64,000 nucleotides of DNA, from positions 248,001 through 312,000 of the forward strand of contig NZ_QOWJ01000001.1 in NCBI RefSeq assembly GCF_003332885.2, in the 5' to 3' direction. Made by a program: the position numbers and the translations under genes. Source of the DNA: Paracnuella aquatica (GTDB lineage: Bacteria; Bacteroidota; Bacteroidia; Chitinophagales; Chitinophagaceae). The notes under the pieces were generated by a model. That model saw only the letters and a list, made by a program, of their open reading frames with translations. It made no database searches and was not told where the DNA came from. This document shows positions 1-10,914 of the stretch, one piece after another (within the stretch, counting starts at the first letter, position 1; the number at the start of each line of letters is the position of its first letter).

Positions 1-443
1 TCGAATTTCTTTTTAGCAAACAAGCCGCCCACTTTTGAATTTTCCGGCTGGATGCCGGTAAAATGCGCCAGGCAATGGCGGATGGTGACATAGTTTTTCA
101 TGTAGGAACTAAATACCGGCAGGTATTTGCTCACTTTATCGTCCAGCGAAATTTTGCCTTCATCTACCAGCACCATCACCACGGCAGCGGTAAGCCACTG
201 GCTGCTTAGGCCCAGCTCAGCCTGGCCGCGTTGTACGCTAAACAGCTTGGTATCCTTTTGAAAAACGACTGTATCCTTAGTGGCCACTACCAGCGCCACT
301 TCTTTTTTCAGGGCCTTGGCCCGCTCGGCGGCAATAGCATCGGCAGCTGCATACTTGCCCTGTGCGTAGCCCGCCTGAAAAAATAACAGGCCAAATGATA
401 ATGCACTGACTTTCAGTCGGTTTGAGCTAATGAAAACTGACAT
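1..443 (-). CDS. Serine beta-lactamase-fold protein, C-terminal part missing (runs off the window); catalytic SxxK not conserved
   Basis: Reading from an ATG at 443, the 147 visible residues open with a signal-peptide-like stretch ending near QAGYAQG. They continue into the N-terminal half of the class C beta-lactamase / PBP-like family (Pfam Beta-lactamase). The stretch WLTAAVVMVLVDEGKISLDD, then VSKYLPVF and TIRHCLAHFTGI, is the usual helix and following strand of that family. In active members the sequence just before WLTA is SxxK, holding the nucleophile serine and its lysine. Here the aligned residues are LSSQ, so both are replaced. The rest of the gene, including any YxN motif, lies outside the window. 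It could be an inactive, binding-only member or a decaying gene. It is divergent from clpB, with the two starts about 70 bases apart. Confidence 0.75.
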   Translation of the reverse strand, partial: MSVFISSNRLKVSALSFGLLFFQAGYAQGKYAAADAIAAERAKALKKEVALVVATKDTVVFQKDTKLFSVQRGQAELGLSSQWLTAAVVMVLVDEGKISLDDKVSKYLPVFSSYMKNYVTIRHCLAHFTGIQPENSKVGGLFAKKKF

Positions 444-512
444 GTTTTCTGTTTTGGTGGAATGGATTGTGATTTGATAGGTAGAGAACGTACACCAAAT
501 AAACTTATTTGT

Positions 513-3131
<2,619 letters not shown>

Positions 3132-3157
3132 AATTTAACTTCAATATGAAGTGATAT

Positions 3158-3187
3158 AAAAAGTGCCGGATGCTTCCGGCACTTTTT
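3158..3187 (+). terminator. Rho-independent terminator after clpB
   Basis: A perfect 13-bp stem (AAAAAGTGCCGGA paired with its complement) with loop TGCT ends in a T run. The A run on the other side would let it work on both strands. It lies 26 bases after the clpB stop. Confidence 0.9.
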
Positions 3188-3242
3188 GTTTTGCAAACAT
3201 GCGTTTGTATACACAAGCCGCACTTATAAAATATTAATCAAC

Positions 3243-3276
3243 ACAAATAAGCCCCGCAACAGCGGGGCTTATTTGT
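3243..3276 (-). terminator. Terminator for the DUF892 gene, bidirectional form
   Basis: A 15-bp perfect stem (ACAAATAAGCCCCGC and its complement) encloses a 4-base loop AACA. It lies about 95 bases after the stop of the minus-strand gene and back to back with the clpB terminator. Its T-rich flank on the minus strand is modest. Confidence 0.75.
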
Positions 3277-3371
3277 ACAAGCATTTTTAATGCTAAGGGT
3301 GTATTGTTTTTCCGTTCTGTAACGCTTTACTCTTCTAATTCACTTCCCTGCTATTCGTTTCTATTCCAAAC

Positions 3372-3947
3372 CTAAAGCTTGTTGTAAGAAGTATTACCGG
3401 AAGCGCCGCCACTTGTTTCGGCCATTAGGTTCACGCTATTCAGCGCCATCGAGGTCAACAGCTCATCGGCCTGGTGTTCTTCATCAAGTGTTTGTTCCAG
3501 CAGGCGCTCTACTTCGGTAAGGCCCAGCTGGCGGGCAAATGCACGGGCGGTGCCATAGCCGCAAATTTCGTAGTGCTCAATTTTTTGTGCACAGGAAATA
3601 ATAGCTGCGTCCATCACCTCGGGGTTCATGTCTTCGCCCATTACTTTTTGCCCTTCGTCAATCAGGCCTTCCATGCCTTTGCAATGGGTGCCGCTGCCAA
3701 ATAAGTTGGCCAGTAAGCCAGAGCGGTTGTCATCCGCGTTGTGGTCGCCCAGCATGCGTTGTGCCTGCTCCAGGCGGGCCAGTTGGCCATGTGTTATCTG
3801 CAGGTGCTGCTCCAGCGACTGACGCAGTTGGGGGTTGTGTGCCTTGCCAATCATCTGGGGCATGGCTTCAATAATTTGTTCCTCAGCAGAGCGGAGGTCA
3901 GCTAGCTCATGTATCAATAAATCCCGTAGGTCACGCATTTTTTCCAT
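3372..3947 (-). CDS. DUF892 (YciE/YciF-type) ferritin-like protein
   Basis: A 191-residue, mostly helical protein. It has the DUF892 hallmarks: an N-terminal LRDLLIHELADLRSAEEQI, a middle HGQLARLEQA helix, a KVMGEDMNPEVMDAAI segment, and the pair EHYEICGYGTARAFARQLG and EEHQADELL. The spaced E/H residues in these helices are the expected di-metal ligands of a ferritin-like four-helix bundle. Members are linked to osmotic, general or oxidative stress, but their reaction is not settled. The gene sits before two small, very hydrophilic proteins on the same strand that could be part of the same stress response (inference). A clear terminator follows. Confidence 0.9.
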   Translation of the reverse strand: MEKMRDLRDLLIHELADLRSAEEQIIEAMPQMIGKAHNPQLRQSLEQHLQITHGQLARLEQAQRMLGDHNADDNRSGLLANLFGSGTHCKGMEGLIDEGQKVMGEDMNPEVMDAAIISCAQKIEHYEICGYGTARAFARQLGLTEVERLLEQTLDEEHQADELLTSMALNSVNLMAETSGGASGNTSYNKL

Positions 3948-4007
3948 GATAAAAATTTTTGTAATGGGTTATAAAAACTATGCCGCAGGTATTGTTCCTG
4001 TTTTATT

Positions 4008-4253
4008 CTAAGAACGTTCGGTGGGTTCATTGCTGCTGGTGTTTTCCATACCGTCACCACTGCCCCCCGATGCATCGTCGCGGCCGCTCAATGCACCGGT
4101 ATCACGCAGGTTGCCCGTAGGTGTTGCATCGCCTTTTTGCGCTTTGTCTTTTCCTCTTAAATTCGCACGCTGTTCCGACCGGTCCCTGCCGGTATTTTCG
4201 GCACTACCGATGCCGCCCGTGCCTTGCCTGTTTTGTTGATCGTTTTTGCTCAT
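4008..4253 (-). CDS. Small disordered hydrophilic protein, unknown function
   Basis: Predicted 81-residue protein made almost entirely of G, S, N, T, D, E, K, Q and R, with no hydrophobic core, no signal peptide and no cysteine (MSKNDQQNRQGTGGIGSAEN...). Its composition resembles the hydrophilic, stress-induced small proteins often found next to DUF892 genes, but I recognise no named family. It lies about 60 bases upstream of the DUF892 gene on the same strand, so the two may share a transcript. Coding is supported by position and by the full-length clean frame. Low complexity makes this less certain than for its neighbours. Confidence 0.65.
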   Translation of the reverse strand: MSKNDQQNRQGTGGIGSAENTGRDRSEQRANLRGKDKAQKGDATPTGNLRDTGALSGRDDASGGSGDGMENTSSNEPTERS

Positions 4254-4296
4254 ACTAATTTTTTATAGCGGTTGCACAAGTATGGTGCCATCCACG

Positions 4297-4641
4297 TTAC
4301 TGTTCAGGCGTTACTTTATCCTTTAGTTCAGCCGCCACCACGTAGTGCCTGCGGCCGTTTTTATCTACCCAGTAAGTGCGGGCATGGTTGTCTATATAAA
4401 TCACTTCGCCGTTGGGACCAACTTTATCTTTGTGTTCCGCATCAGTAATTTTCGATTTCCCTTTTGAGGCAACTTCGGCCGTTTTTGCCCCTGCTTTTTG
4501 TGCCCCTTTTTTCACGGCCTTGCCCGCTTTTTTGCCGGCCTGCTTTACTTCTTTAGCCGTTTCTTCCTGCGCTACAGCCGGCGCTGTTATTCCCAATGCC
4601 AACAGCACTGCGCCGGCCATCAATATCTTCTTCGTCTTCAT
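4297..4641 (-). CDS. Small secreted/periplasmic basic protein, unknown function
   Basis: The frame extends to 4785, but the ATG at 4641 gives a clean signal peptide (MKTKKILMAGAVLLALG..., cleavage after APAVAQ), so this start is chosen; 114 residues. The mature part begins with an Ala/Lys-rich segment (KQAGKKAGKAVKKGAQKAG) of histone-like or amphipathic-helix character. It ends in a compact domain containing GEVIYIDNHARTYWVDKNGR and HYVVAAELKDK. I do not recognise a named family. It precedes the small hydrophilic gene and the DUF892 gene on the same strand, with about 40 bases between the first two, which suggests one stress-related transcript (inference). Confidence 0.75.
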   Translation of the reverse strand: MKTKKILMAGAVLLALGITAPAVAQEETAKEVKQAGKKAGKAVKKGAQKAGAKTAEVASKGKSKITDAEHKDKVGPNGEVIYIDNHARTYWVDKNGRRHYVVAAELKDKVTPEQ

Positions 4642-4768
4642 GTTGTATGCTTTTTTAGTAAAAACAATGTATGCTGGTGGTTCATAAACAGTGCCAGTAA
4701 AATGCGTCGCGTTTACCCATTTTTTAAATGATGTTGGCCCGCGGGCGTCATTCGGTATGCGCATAAAA

Positions 4769-4800
4769 AAAGCGCAGGTGTACACCTGCGCTTTAAAAAG
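4769..4800 (-). terminator. Terminator of the large beta-helix gene
   Basis: A perfect 26-base palindrome (AAAGCGCAGGTGT and its complement) followed on the minus strand by a run of T. It lies 22 bases past the stop of the gene at 4816. Confidence 0.9.
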
Positions 4801-4815
4801 GGATATTGGAACAAA

Positions 4816-7800
4816 TTAGTGGGCGATCACTACCTGCTTTTGCAGGATCGTTGCACCCGACACGAGGCGGCAATAGTATACGCCGTTGGGCAATTGTGTG
4901 CCGTTGAGCGACACCTGGTAAGTGGTTTGTTTTTCAGTAACGCCGTTGAACAGTTGGGTTACCAGCGCACCGTTTCCGTTGTACAGTTCAACTACTGTTT
5001 TACCAGATTCAGGCACCGCAAAGCGGATGTTAGCAGTAGACTGCACCGGGTTGGGCGCAATTTCCATAGTACCTGCGGCAAGCACATTTTTCGGATTGGT
5101 GGTCATCTCTAGTGTACCGGCTTTGGCCGCAGTGCTCGACAGCAACTGCGTTTGCGGCTGGTACGGGATCAGGTGCTGGCCTGAAATGGGCGACTGGAAT
5201 GTTCCGTTTGGCATTTTCCAGGCTACAGTCATGTGATCGTCGAAACTATAATCCATAGAAACCGTTTCCACAAAATACCTGCGTCCTTTTTCCAGGTAAA
5301 TGCTGGCAGATACCTGCGAAGAATACTTGAAGTAAAAGCCCGGGTTGGTCCAGCTGTTTACAAAAGCAATCTTCCGTCCATTTTCGATGTTGTCGTCGGT
5401 GCTCAGCCACAGTTCGCCATTGTCGTCAGACGAGAAATAGAACGTGTAGTAACCTGATACCGGCGGGCAAATGTATCCCATGGCTCTTGATGCAAATTTG
5501 TCCGAAAAGTTGCGTGGAGCGGAGAACGAAGTCAGGATGCGGCTGCCGCTAGGCTTGGCATCTGCTGCCCTGTGATACGAAAGCGAAGTGGTGAGGGGTA
5601 CGTTGTTGAAATACTCCCAGTACAATCCGCCTGTTTGTGCACAGCCTGTTTGTGAGCTGTTCGATGGATCGGCGTTAACCGAGAATGTCAGCGTATTGGA
5701 AGTGGTTTGGTTACCGTCGTTATCAGTTGCTACTGCAGTAACGGTGTAGTCACCTTCTGCCAGGTTGGAAAGCGTAGCAGTATAAGGCGCAGTCAGGTCT
5801 TCAGCAATTTGCTTTGTACCCAGGAAGAACCGGACACTGCCTACGGTACCATCTTCATCCGATGCTTCAGCACCAATATTGACATTGGCCGGCGCAACGA
5901 TAATGGCATCTTCAGAAGGACCGTTAATTTTTACTACCGGCACTTTTTTCACCGGTGCAACTACTGTAATGGTAGATGTTTTGGAGTCGGTGGTAGTGCC
6001 ATCGCTGTGCACTGCTGTAGCCACAAAACTGTAGGTGCCCTCTGTTAATCCACCCACCGAGTAGCTGTAAAGCGAAGTCGGATCTTCACCAACTTTCCGG
6101 CCATTCATGTAAAACTCTACTTTGGTTACACTGCCGTTGCTGCTTTCCGCAGTTGCATGTAGGGTCACAGTAATTGGTCCGGTAAGCTTGCTGCCATCTT
6201 CCGGCGATGAAAGCGTTACTACAGTAGCCGATGGTTTGGAGGCAGAGGTTCCGGCAACCGAAATCTGCTCGCTTCTGGAAGTGCCAACGGCACCTTTATC
6301 ATCTATTGCCCGCACACTTACCTGGTAAGAGCCTGCTTCAATGCCGGTCCACGCAAAGCTGTATGGAGCGGTGTAATCTTCACCCAGTTTTACGCTACCC
6401 TGGTAGAACTCCACTTTTGCGATGGTGCCATCGGCGTCCGTTGCACTGGCTGTGATGGTAACGCTTGCAGGCGCAGTAAATGCACTGCCGGTCAGTGGCC
6501 CGATCACAGTAGCGGTTGGTGCCTGGTTTACTTTGTCCACCAGTTGTGCATCCACTGTTACGGTTGCGGCAGCCGATGTAGCCGATGATCCGTCGTTGTC
6601 AAATGCTTTTGCAGTGATGGTGTACGAGCCGGCTGCTACTCCTGACCAAGAAAACTGGTAAGGGCTGCTGGCGTCTTCGCCTATTTTCTTGCCGTTGGCA
6701 AAAAACTCAACTTTCGAAACAGAGCCATCTGCATCATTTGCATTAGCTGCAATGTTGATGGTGGCCGGTGCCGTTACACGGCTGCCCGATGCAGGTGCAG
6801 TGAGGCTAACTGTAGGCGCCACGTTCGGAACAGGTGCTGCGCTAACAGTTACCTGCACGCTTTGCGAAGTGCCCACAACACCTTTGTCGTCCACTGCCTT
6901 TACACTCAGCATGTAAGTGCCTTGGGCTACATTGCCCCACTGGAAGGTGTATGGAGCAGACAGGTCTTCACCAATTTTTACATTACCCTGGTAAAACTCA
7001 ACCCGCTGTACCGAACCATCCGCATCCGATGCATTTGCTGCGATGGTAATGCTGGCAGGTGCCGTAAATGCGCTGCCCGCTGCGGGCGACATGATCTGTG
7101 CAGTAGGTGCCTGGTTCGGCACGGTAGTGCTGGCAGCCACGTTCAGCCACACGGTATATTTTTTTACCACACCGCCTGTTGTTACACTCAGCTCGGCACG
7201 GTGCCTGCCCTGCGCAAGGCCACGGGCAATGGCAGTCAGGGGAATGTTGGACAGTGCTTTTTCACCTTCGATGGAGCCGCTGGTTTGTCCCAGGCGCAGC
7301 CATGAAGCGTTACTTTGTGCAGTCCAGGAAAGGGCTGCGGTGCCGCTGTTCCACAGTACAAACGAACCTTTAACCGAATCGGTGCCCGAAGGTGCATTTA
7401 GTTCCACCACACGCTGTGGTGCTTCCAACACACCACCCAAGGATTGGGTAGAGCTACGGTCGTTGGTAGTGATGGTGATCTGGTAAATGCTCGGGAAATA
7501 CTCGAAGCTGTTGCCACGCAAGGCCAGCTTGGACGTTACTTCTTTGGCAAAGCTGGTGCCGGTGCCGCGGAAAACGTTGTTGTACAACACCTGGTTTGAA
7601 ATGCCCGCAGTACGCTCCGAATCGAAACCGATAGGAGAGCCCTGGATGTTGTTGTGCTCATATACAGCCGCATCGGAAAGTGGGCTAGAGAACAAACCGT
7701 GAATGTTTACTACAGCTGCTTCATACGCATTTTGTACCACGTTCTTGCGGTATGTAGTACCAAATATTGCCGTGCCGCTCGGGATCTTTACATCCATGAT

Positions 7801-9789
7801 GTTTTGCATGGCAATGCGGCAATTGATGTATTTGTTGTTGCTGTACAGCGAGAAATAGTTCGCACCTACAGGCCACTCCGATTGGGACTGCTGTGCCCAG
7901 TTGGCCGTGCCCTGGCGCAGTTGGTGAAACGTGTTGTTGTCAACAATAAAGTTATAGGTCGAACCATAAGGCTCTACGCCCGCAGCGGCAATATGCTCTT
8001 TGTTGGTAACCACCCGCGATACGCCATCGAGGTAGTTTTTATAAATGGCTGCACGGTCTACTACGTTGCCAATGGTCAGTATACTGCTGCCATCAGGCGC
8101 AACGTTCCAGGGTTCGTTGAGGGTAAGTACACCGCCGTTGTTGGCAACAATGCGGCGCGACTGGCCCAGGCCACGGCCACCGGTGATCACCACGTAATGG
8201 CGGTCAGGGGTATTGTGGCTGTAGCCGCTAACCGTGGTGGTATTTAGTGTAGAAGAGGAAGGCTTTCCTTTCCAAACACCAATATATCCTTCGAACAGGA
8301 TCTGCTCACCGGAGTTTTGGTCCACATCATACGGACGTGGCACCAGGTCTGTTGAGGTGTTGTAACCGAGGTAGGTGTTTTTGCTGGAACCCCATGAACC
8401 GAGAAACGCAACAAAACGGCCTTTGCCCCAACCCGCACCATTGAACGGGTTCGAGTTGTCGAGGTCGCGGGCAGTAGAGTTGGTAACGCTCACACCGTCG
8501 CCACCCCACGAGTGCCAGCCCATGTCGGTATCGTTGGTGAGTTTGTATGAAGTGCGGTCGATGAACAACTGCGAAGCGGTTCCCAAAAAGGAATATTTAC
8601 CGGTAAGATCTACGTTGTTCAGGCTTACGTAACGGGTATTATTCAGGTCAATAACATTATGGTTTCTAAAGGTTAAACGCACATTGTTGATGGTAACGTG
8701 GCGGCTGCTTACCAAGTGGATGGGATGCCCCGTGCCACCGCGGTAATTGTTGTTGTCTTCAAACGCCATGTCGTTGATCTCAAAATGATTGGGATTACCA
8801 AACACCAATCCGTATTGAGCGGTAAAGTTGCTGCCGCAGCGGATGGTGGTGCGGTCGCGGCCCTCGCCCTGCCAGCGAATATTGCTGTGGGCTTCCATGG
8901 TGCCGGTCAAAATGTAGGTGCCTGCTGGGAAATATACAGTGGCACCGGTCACAAATTTCGACGCTTCAATTGCTGCTGCAATGGCTTTGGTATCATCGCT
9001 GTAACCATCACCTTTTGCGCCATAGTTTTTGACGTTATAGGTAGTACCGGTCCATTTTACGCCATCATAAATGGTGAGGTTGATGGGGTTGCCCCAGCCA
9101 TAATCGCCACCGTGGCCGTTGTGTGCCCACACTTCATATTCGCCGTTGGCAAAGCCATCGGGCACTACAAAGTCTACTTTATAAGGGTTCACCCGCTTTA
9201 CCGATGCCCACTGGCCTGCACCGGATGATTTGCTCCGTACATACACATAAGCCGTTGTAGTATCGCCACCGCGGGAAAGGTTGCGGCCATACACCGATAT
9301 GGTGGCGCCACGCGTTGCCTTGTCGGGTCCTACCCACCAGGCATCTGTTTTGTTGATGGCAATGGGGTTGCCATAGCCTGCATCGTTGCCGGGCCACATC
9401 AGGTACATGCCCCAGGAGGGAATGTTGCGTGGAATGGTTACAATGGCACGATCGCCATCGAGGCGCTGGATCTGGGCATCGCCCTGCACGCCGGATGCGC
9501 TGTAAAGGGTAAAGCGGGTGTCTTTACCTACATCGGTTCCGCTGTGGCGGGAGAAGGATACACCAGTCATGATTACTGATTCATCGGGGCCTGCGGTGCG
9601 GGTCCATTCTGCCACCTGCGGTGCATCGCCGGAAGGGCTGCCACCAAAGGGAGGAGCAAACGACTCGCCGGGTGCAGATACACCAGACGGCTTCTGGAAA
9701 CTCTTGATTTGTGGGAGTTGGGTTTGGGCCTGCAGAACCTGGATACTGGAACAAACAAAAAGGAGCAGGCACGCAAAGGTTTTTTGCAT
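4816..9789 (-). CDS. Very large secreted beta-helix (pectate-lyase-3-like) protein with BACON-like, five Ig-like, PA14 and type IX sorting domains
   Basis: A 1657-residue exported protein, probably a polysaccharide-binding or -cleaving surface enzyme. Order read from the sequence: signal peptide (MQKTFACLLLFVCSSIQVLQAQ); two small beta domains (to about 250) with an IPT-like GATISVYGRNLSRGG; a right-handed beta-helix of the pectate lyase 3 family (about 250-770) opening with VKNYGAKGDGYSDDTKAI and VYFPAGTYILTG; a BACON-like domain (about 800-885, SWTAQSNASWLRLG); five Ig-like repeats of about 97-100 residues (about 888-1380) sharing DADGSVxxVEFY, KIGED, APYxFxW and VKAxDDKG; a PA14 domain (about 1385-1545, YFNN, YYTFYFSSDDNGELWL); and a C-terminal type A sorting domain (about 1575-1657, IAPNPV ... 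LPNGVYYCRL). The sorting domain implies export by the type IX system. Substrate is unknown; no catalytic residues can be assigned safely. Confidence 0.9.
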   Translation of the reverse strand: MQKTFACLLLFVCSSIQVLQAQTQLPQIKSFQKPSGVSAPGESFAPPFGGSPSGDAPQVAEWTRTAGPDESVIMTGVSFSRHSGTDVGKDTRFTLYSASGVQGDAQIQRLDGDRAIVTIPRNIPSWGMYLMWPGNDAGYGNPIAINKTDAWWVGPDKATRGATISVYGRNLSRGGDTTTAYVYVRSKSSGAGQWASVKRVNPYKVDFVVPDGFANGEYEVWAHNGHGGDYGWGNPINLTIYDGVKWTGTTYNVKNYGAKGDGYSDDTKAIAAAIEASKFVTGATVYFPAGTYILTGTMEAHSNIRWQGEGRDRTTIRCGSNFTAQYGLVFGNPNHFEINDMAFEDNNNYRGGTGHPIHLVSSRHVTINNVRLTFRNHNVIDLNNTRYVSLNNVDLTGKYSFLGTASQLFIDRTSYKLTNDTDMGWHSWGGDGVSVTNSTARDLDNSNPFNGAGWGKGRFVAFLGSWGSSKNTYLGYNTSTDLVPRPYDVDQNSGEQILFEGYIGVWKGKPSSSTLNTTTVSGYSHNTPDRHYVVITGGRGLGQSRRIVANNGGVLTLNEPWNVAPDGSSILTIGNVVDRAAIYKNYLDGVSRVVTNKEHIAAAGVEPYGSTYNFIVDNNTFHQLRQGTANWAQQSQSEWPVGANYFSLYSNNKYINCRIAMQNIMDVKIPSGTAIFGTTYRKNVVQNAYEAAVVNIHGLFSSPLSDAAVYEHNNIQGSPIGFDSERTAGISNQVLYNNVFRGTGTSFAKEVTSKLALRGNSFEYFPSIYQITITTNDRSSTQSLGGVLEAPQRVVELNAPSGTDSVKGSFVLWNSGTAALSWTAQSNASWLRLGQTSGSIEGEKALSNIPLTAIARGLAQGRHRAELSVTTGGVVKKYTVWLNVAASTTVPNQAPTAQIMSPAAGSAFTAPASITIAANASDADGSVQRVEFYQGNVKIGEDLSAPYTFQWGNVAQGTYMLSVKAVDDKGVVGTSQSVQVTVSAAPVPNVAPTVSLTAPASGSRVTAPATINIAANANDADGSVSKVEFFANGKKIGEDASSPYQFSWSGVAAGSYTITAKAFDNDGSSATSAAATVTVDAQLVDKVNQAPTATVIGPLTGSAFTAPASVTITASATDADGTIAKVEFYQGSVKLGEDYTAPYSFAWTGIEAGSYQVSVRAIDDKGAVGTSRSEQISVAGTSASKPSATVVTLSSPEDGSKLTGPITVTLHATAESSNGSVTKVEFYMNGRKVGEDPTSLYSYSVGGLTEGTYSFVATAVHSDGTTTDSKTSTITVVAPVKKVPVVKINGPSEDAIIVAPANVNIGAEASDEDGTVGSVRFFLGTKQIAEDLTAPYTATLSNLAEGDYTVTAVATDNDGNQTTSNTLTFSVNADPSNSSQTGCAQTGGLYWEYFNNVPLTTSLSYHRAADAKPSGSRILTSFSAPRNFSDKFASRAMGYICPPVSGYYTFYFSSDDNGELWLSTDDNIENGRKIAFVNSWTNPGFYFKYSSQVSASIYLEKGRRYFVETVSMDYSFDDHMTVAWKMPNGTFQSPISGQHLIPYQPQTQLLSSTAAKAGTLEMTTNPKNVLAAGTMEIAPNPVQSTANIRFAVPESGKTVVELYNGNGALVTQLFNGVTEKQTTYQVSLNGTQLPNGVYYCRLVSGATILQKQVVIAH
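5690..7125 (-). repeat. Five tandem Ig-like coding repeats of about 290-300 bp
   Basis: Inside the beta-helix gene, five copies of one module follow each other (boundaries near 7115, 6830, 6540, 6235, 5945 and 5690). Units 1, 2 and 3 share long DNA stretches, for example the segments coding for VEFYQG and ITIAAN. Units 4 and 5 are more diverged. Such arrays are prone to unit gain and loss by recombination. Confidence 0.85.
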
Positions 9790-10240
9790 GAAGAACTGGT
9801 TTAGACGTTTTAAATCGGACAGTTTTTTAAATAGGATCAGGGAATTTTCGGGAGGGAAAGGATCAATGTTAAAAGTCGCGCTGCATTAACAAAAACTATG
9901 CAACACTTGAGTTTCCACACCTTTGTCGGTGTTGTAACTGCCTGATTTAAAACTTAAACAAACCGGGAAGAATAGGAGAAAGAAGCACTATGTAATGTGT
10001 AACATTAACATAGTTAATGTTATAACGATGAAGTATTTAAATAATCCGTGCCGGAGAAGAAGCGAAAATTTTTTTTGAAAAAAATTTATTGCCGACCTCC
10101 GCATTTTGTGGAAAATGCGGGTTTTTCCGTTTCTAATATTTATTAGTAAAGAAATCGTACCAAGTTTTAGAAAAATCAAAATTGATTTTATCAGCGTTCC
10201 TGTTTTTTAAATGTATCAACAGTAGACTTCAGTATTAATA
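9790..10240. other. Long A+T-rich intergenic region with two inverted repeats
   Basis: No credible gene was found here. The region is upstream of the large minus-strand beta-helix gene. It holds a perfect 10-bp inverted repeat with a 3-base spacer (TAACATTAAC ATA GTTAATGTTA, 10000-10022). It also holds a separate hairpin with a 9-bp stem (CCGCATTTT, loop GTGG, 10099-10120) followed by GTTTTT on the plus strand. The first looks like a dimeric regulator site. The second could be a terminator or part of a 5' leader. Confidence 0.6.
10000..10022. promoter_or_regulatory. Perfect inverted repeat, candidate operator
   Basis: TAACATTAAC and GTTAATGTTA flank ATA. It sits about 210 bases upstream of the start of the 1657-residue secreted protein, within an A+T-rich intergenic stretch. 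Symmetry and size fit a site for a dimeric DNA-binding protein; the regulator is not in the window. Confidence 0.45.
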
Positions 10241-10272
10241 AAAAAAGCCGGCGATCATTCACCGGCTTTTTT
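10241..10272 (-). terminator. Terminator of the tandem secreted paralogue pair
   Basis: AAAAAAGCCGG pairs with CCGGCTTTTTT around a 10-base loop (with one more imperfect inner pairing). It lies about 25 bases after the minus-strand stop at 10297. Confidence 0.85.
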
Positions 10273-10296
10273 GACAAATCGAAATAAATCTTTGTA

Positions 10297-10896
10297 TTAC
10301 TGTACCCGCTTGGCAATCTCCGCAATGGGGAGTGTATTGGCCAGCGCGATAATTTTCTCTTGGCTGTAACCCGGCGCTTTCAATGTGATTAGGGTGGAGT
10401 TAAGCGGCAACTGCACTTCAAACTCTGGCGTTTCCCCGTCGCTGTGCTGCTTTGTTACCAGCGCTTTGTAGCCGCTGATCTTGATCACTTTTTGGTCGGG
10501 CGAATTACCCAGCAGCGGCAGCGATAGCATGGCATTGAGTCCGCTGATCAGGGGCGAATTGGTAATGATCTCTACTTGCGCCGGCACATCGCCGTCGGGC
10601 TTGGCTTTGCCATATTCGCGGTGCACCACCACGCCTGCAAAGCCCGATGTGCCCGAAACTGCATCGGCGCTGGTGTTGGCACTCATCGTATCGAGTTTAG
10701 CCGGCAGCAGCCCGATCAATTCTTTCCCGGAAATAATATCTAACTCCTGCATCATTTGTTGCATGGCAAAACGGGCCTCTTCCAGTTTGCCGGAGCTATA
10801 AGCGGTGCGGGCAGTGGTCATTTGCTTGGTAAATTCCTGGGCGTTGCCCGAAGCGGCGGCTGCCAACAGGATCAGGAAGCAGTATAATGATTTCAT
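10297..10896 (-). CDS. Secreted protein of unknown function, paralogue of the gene upstream
   Basis: 199 residues with a signal peptide (MKSLYCFLILLAAAASGNAQ). The mature protein is a two-part fold: a short helical hairpin (TAYSSGKLEEARFAMQQMMQE) resembling a TPR-like pair, then a mostly beta domain (GFAGVVVHREYGK, VEIITNSPLISGLNAM, LPLNSTLITLKAPG). It shares a pattern with the next gene upstream (10915-11718): A..AY..GKxEEAR.A.QQ.M, LP, G.AG..V.REY, NSP.I..LN and PL..T.I.L. So the pair arose by tandem duplication. The two are 18 bases apart, same strand, and end in one terminator, which fits one operon. No named family is recognised. Confidence 0.85.
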   Translation of the reverse strand: MKSLYCFLILLAAAASGNAQEFTKQMTTARTAYSSGKLEEARFAMQQMMQELDIISGKELIGLLPAKLDTMSANTSADAVSGTSGFAGVVVHREYGKAKPDGDVPAQVEIITNSPLISGLNAMLSLPLLGNSPDQKVIKISGYKALVTKQHSDGETPEFEVQLPLNSTLITLKAPGYSQEKIIALANTLPIAEIAKRVQ

Positions 10897-10914
10897 GTTG
10901 TTTGTTTTGGTAGG

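Noticed and set aside
5690-7125. CRISPR-like periodicity
   Set aside because: The repeat unit is about 300 bases, coding and diverged; these are Ig-like domains, not a CRISPR array.
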